The position numbers and the translations under genes are program-made. The notes under the pieces are model-generated. The model was not told the DNA's origin. It did not search any database and saw only the letters and a list, made by a program, of their open reading frames with translations. Of a stretch of DNA of 64,000 bases, positions 63,595 through 64,000 are shown piece by piece (position 1 is the first letter of the stretch; every line of letters starts with the position of its first letter). Source of the stretch: DATAGF01 sp963834875. Its GTDB lineage: Bacteria > Actinomycetota > Thermoleophilia > Miltoncostaeales > Miltoncostaeaceae. The stretch lies in NCBI GenBank assembly GCA_963834875.1, contig CAWIDG010000025.1, positions 124,001 to 188,000 on the forward strand, in the 5' to 3' direction.

Positions 63595-64000
63595 TCAGCG
63601 CGCGATGAACTGCCTGATGATCTCGGCGACCATGGCGGGGTCGGTCCGATGGGCGACGTGGCCATGCCCTGCGAGCACTCGGATCTTAACGTCGGGGATC
63701 GCCGCCGCCGCGAGGTGAGTCGCCTCGCTCACCACGGGAGGGCTCTCGGAGCCCGCCAGCATGAGCGTCGGGGCGGCGATGCCGTCGAACTGGCCGGGCC
63801 CGTAGACCCAGCCGTCCTCGGCCCTGCACTCCCTCGGCACGGTCGGGACGGTCGCGAGCCGGTCGGCCCACGACATCTTGGGGTTCGATCGCATGGCGGC
63901 GACCTCGTCGTCGGTCATCCCTGCGATCTCGACCAGCACCTCGAGCAGCGCTGCCTCCATGTCGCCCGACGCCACCTTCCGCTCGATGGACTCGATCGAG
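63595..64000 (-). CDS. alpha/beta hydrolase, N-terminal part off window
   Basis: The last 135 residues of an alpha/beta-hydrolase-fold protein; the frame is open to the window's right edge. Seen: FDGIAAPTLMLAGSESPPVV, the strand carrying the usual acid region, and VKIRVLAGHGHVAHRTDPAM, where the His of GHGH is the catalytic base. The nucleophile lies beyond the window. Family firm, substrate unknown. It is convergent with the DtxR-type gene, 11 bp apart. Confidence 0.82.
   Translation of the reverse strand, partial: SIESIERKVASGDMEAALLEVLVEIAGMTDDEVAAMRSNPKMSWADRLATVPTVPRECRAEDGWVYGPGQFDGIAAPTLMLAGSESPPVVSEATHLAAAAIPDVKIRVLAGHGHVAHRTDPAMVAEIIRQFIAR

Overview
The window is about 74% GC, with GTG as a frequent start codon and very many 4-bp stop/start overlaps. 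The gene set is actinobacterial: the G6PD assembly protein OpcA, an F420-type LLM oxidoreductase, a long ICL2-type isocitrate lyase, a BTAD/AfsR-like regulator, a GAP-family membrane protein and a SigG-like sigma factor with a SnoaL tail. I infer an actinomycete-phylum heterotroph, possibly of the Thermoleophilia/Solirubrobacterales kind; the class is a guess. No rRNA, tRNA, transposase, phage or CRISPR array was seen, so this looks like ordinary chromosome.

Layout. 1-3381: minus-strand operon of SDR, acyl-CoA dehydrogenase and acyl-CoA ligase. 3468-8157: methyltransferase, GFA protein, SRPBCC protein and a very large BTAD-ATPase-TPR regulator, divergent from a BBE-type FAD oxidoreductase (8302-9680). 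9701-11877: zinc alcohol dehydrogenase plus F420-type oxidoreductase. 12232-20541: YbjQ protein, membrane protein, isocitrate lyase, a Cys-less DksA-like protein with a leader ORF, an OafA-type acyltransferase, nitroreductase and small membrane proteins. 20615-25423: HAD phosphatase, GAP-family protein, formylglycine-generating enzyme, YbhN-like and YihY-like membrane proteins. 25362-30390: HNH protein, glutamine amidotransferase-like hydrolase, PH-domain pair and HAD hydrolase. 30368-35742: lipoprotein, pyruvate kinase, a phosphotransferase, then amt-glnK. 35798-39591: two-component system and two secreted proteins sharing a repeated domain. 39772-44017: zinc-ribbon protein, NAD synthetase, subtilase and YciI protein. 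44224-50314: fatty-acid CoA ligase divergent from an AcuC-like deacetylase, ABC ATPase, HD, LOG-like and GGDEF proteins. 50319-57043: guaB, tkt, zwf, opcA and pgl, an oxidative/non-oxidative pentose phosphate operon. 57109-64000: paired lipoproteins, methyltransferase, nitronate monooxygenase, sigma factor, M14 peptidase, Crp/Fnr and DtxR-type regulators, and a partial hydrolase.

At least sixteen otherwise well conserved genes carry single-base frame breaks, often explained by one extra G or C. This is most simply consensus error in a GC-rich draft assembly, so I describe them as single genes and give approximate break points. The points most worth a second look are the secreted-domain/two-component cluster, the repeat families at 33.0 and 44.1 kb, the nested hairpin at 16.2 kb with its core repeated at 60.1 kb, the PII protein with Thr in place of Tyr51, the leader ORF before the Cys-less DksA, and apparent CTG starts at gene overlaps.
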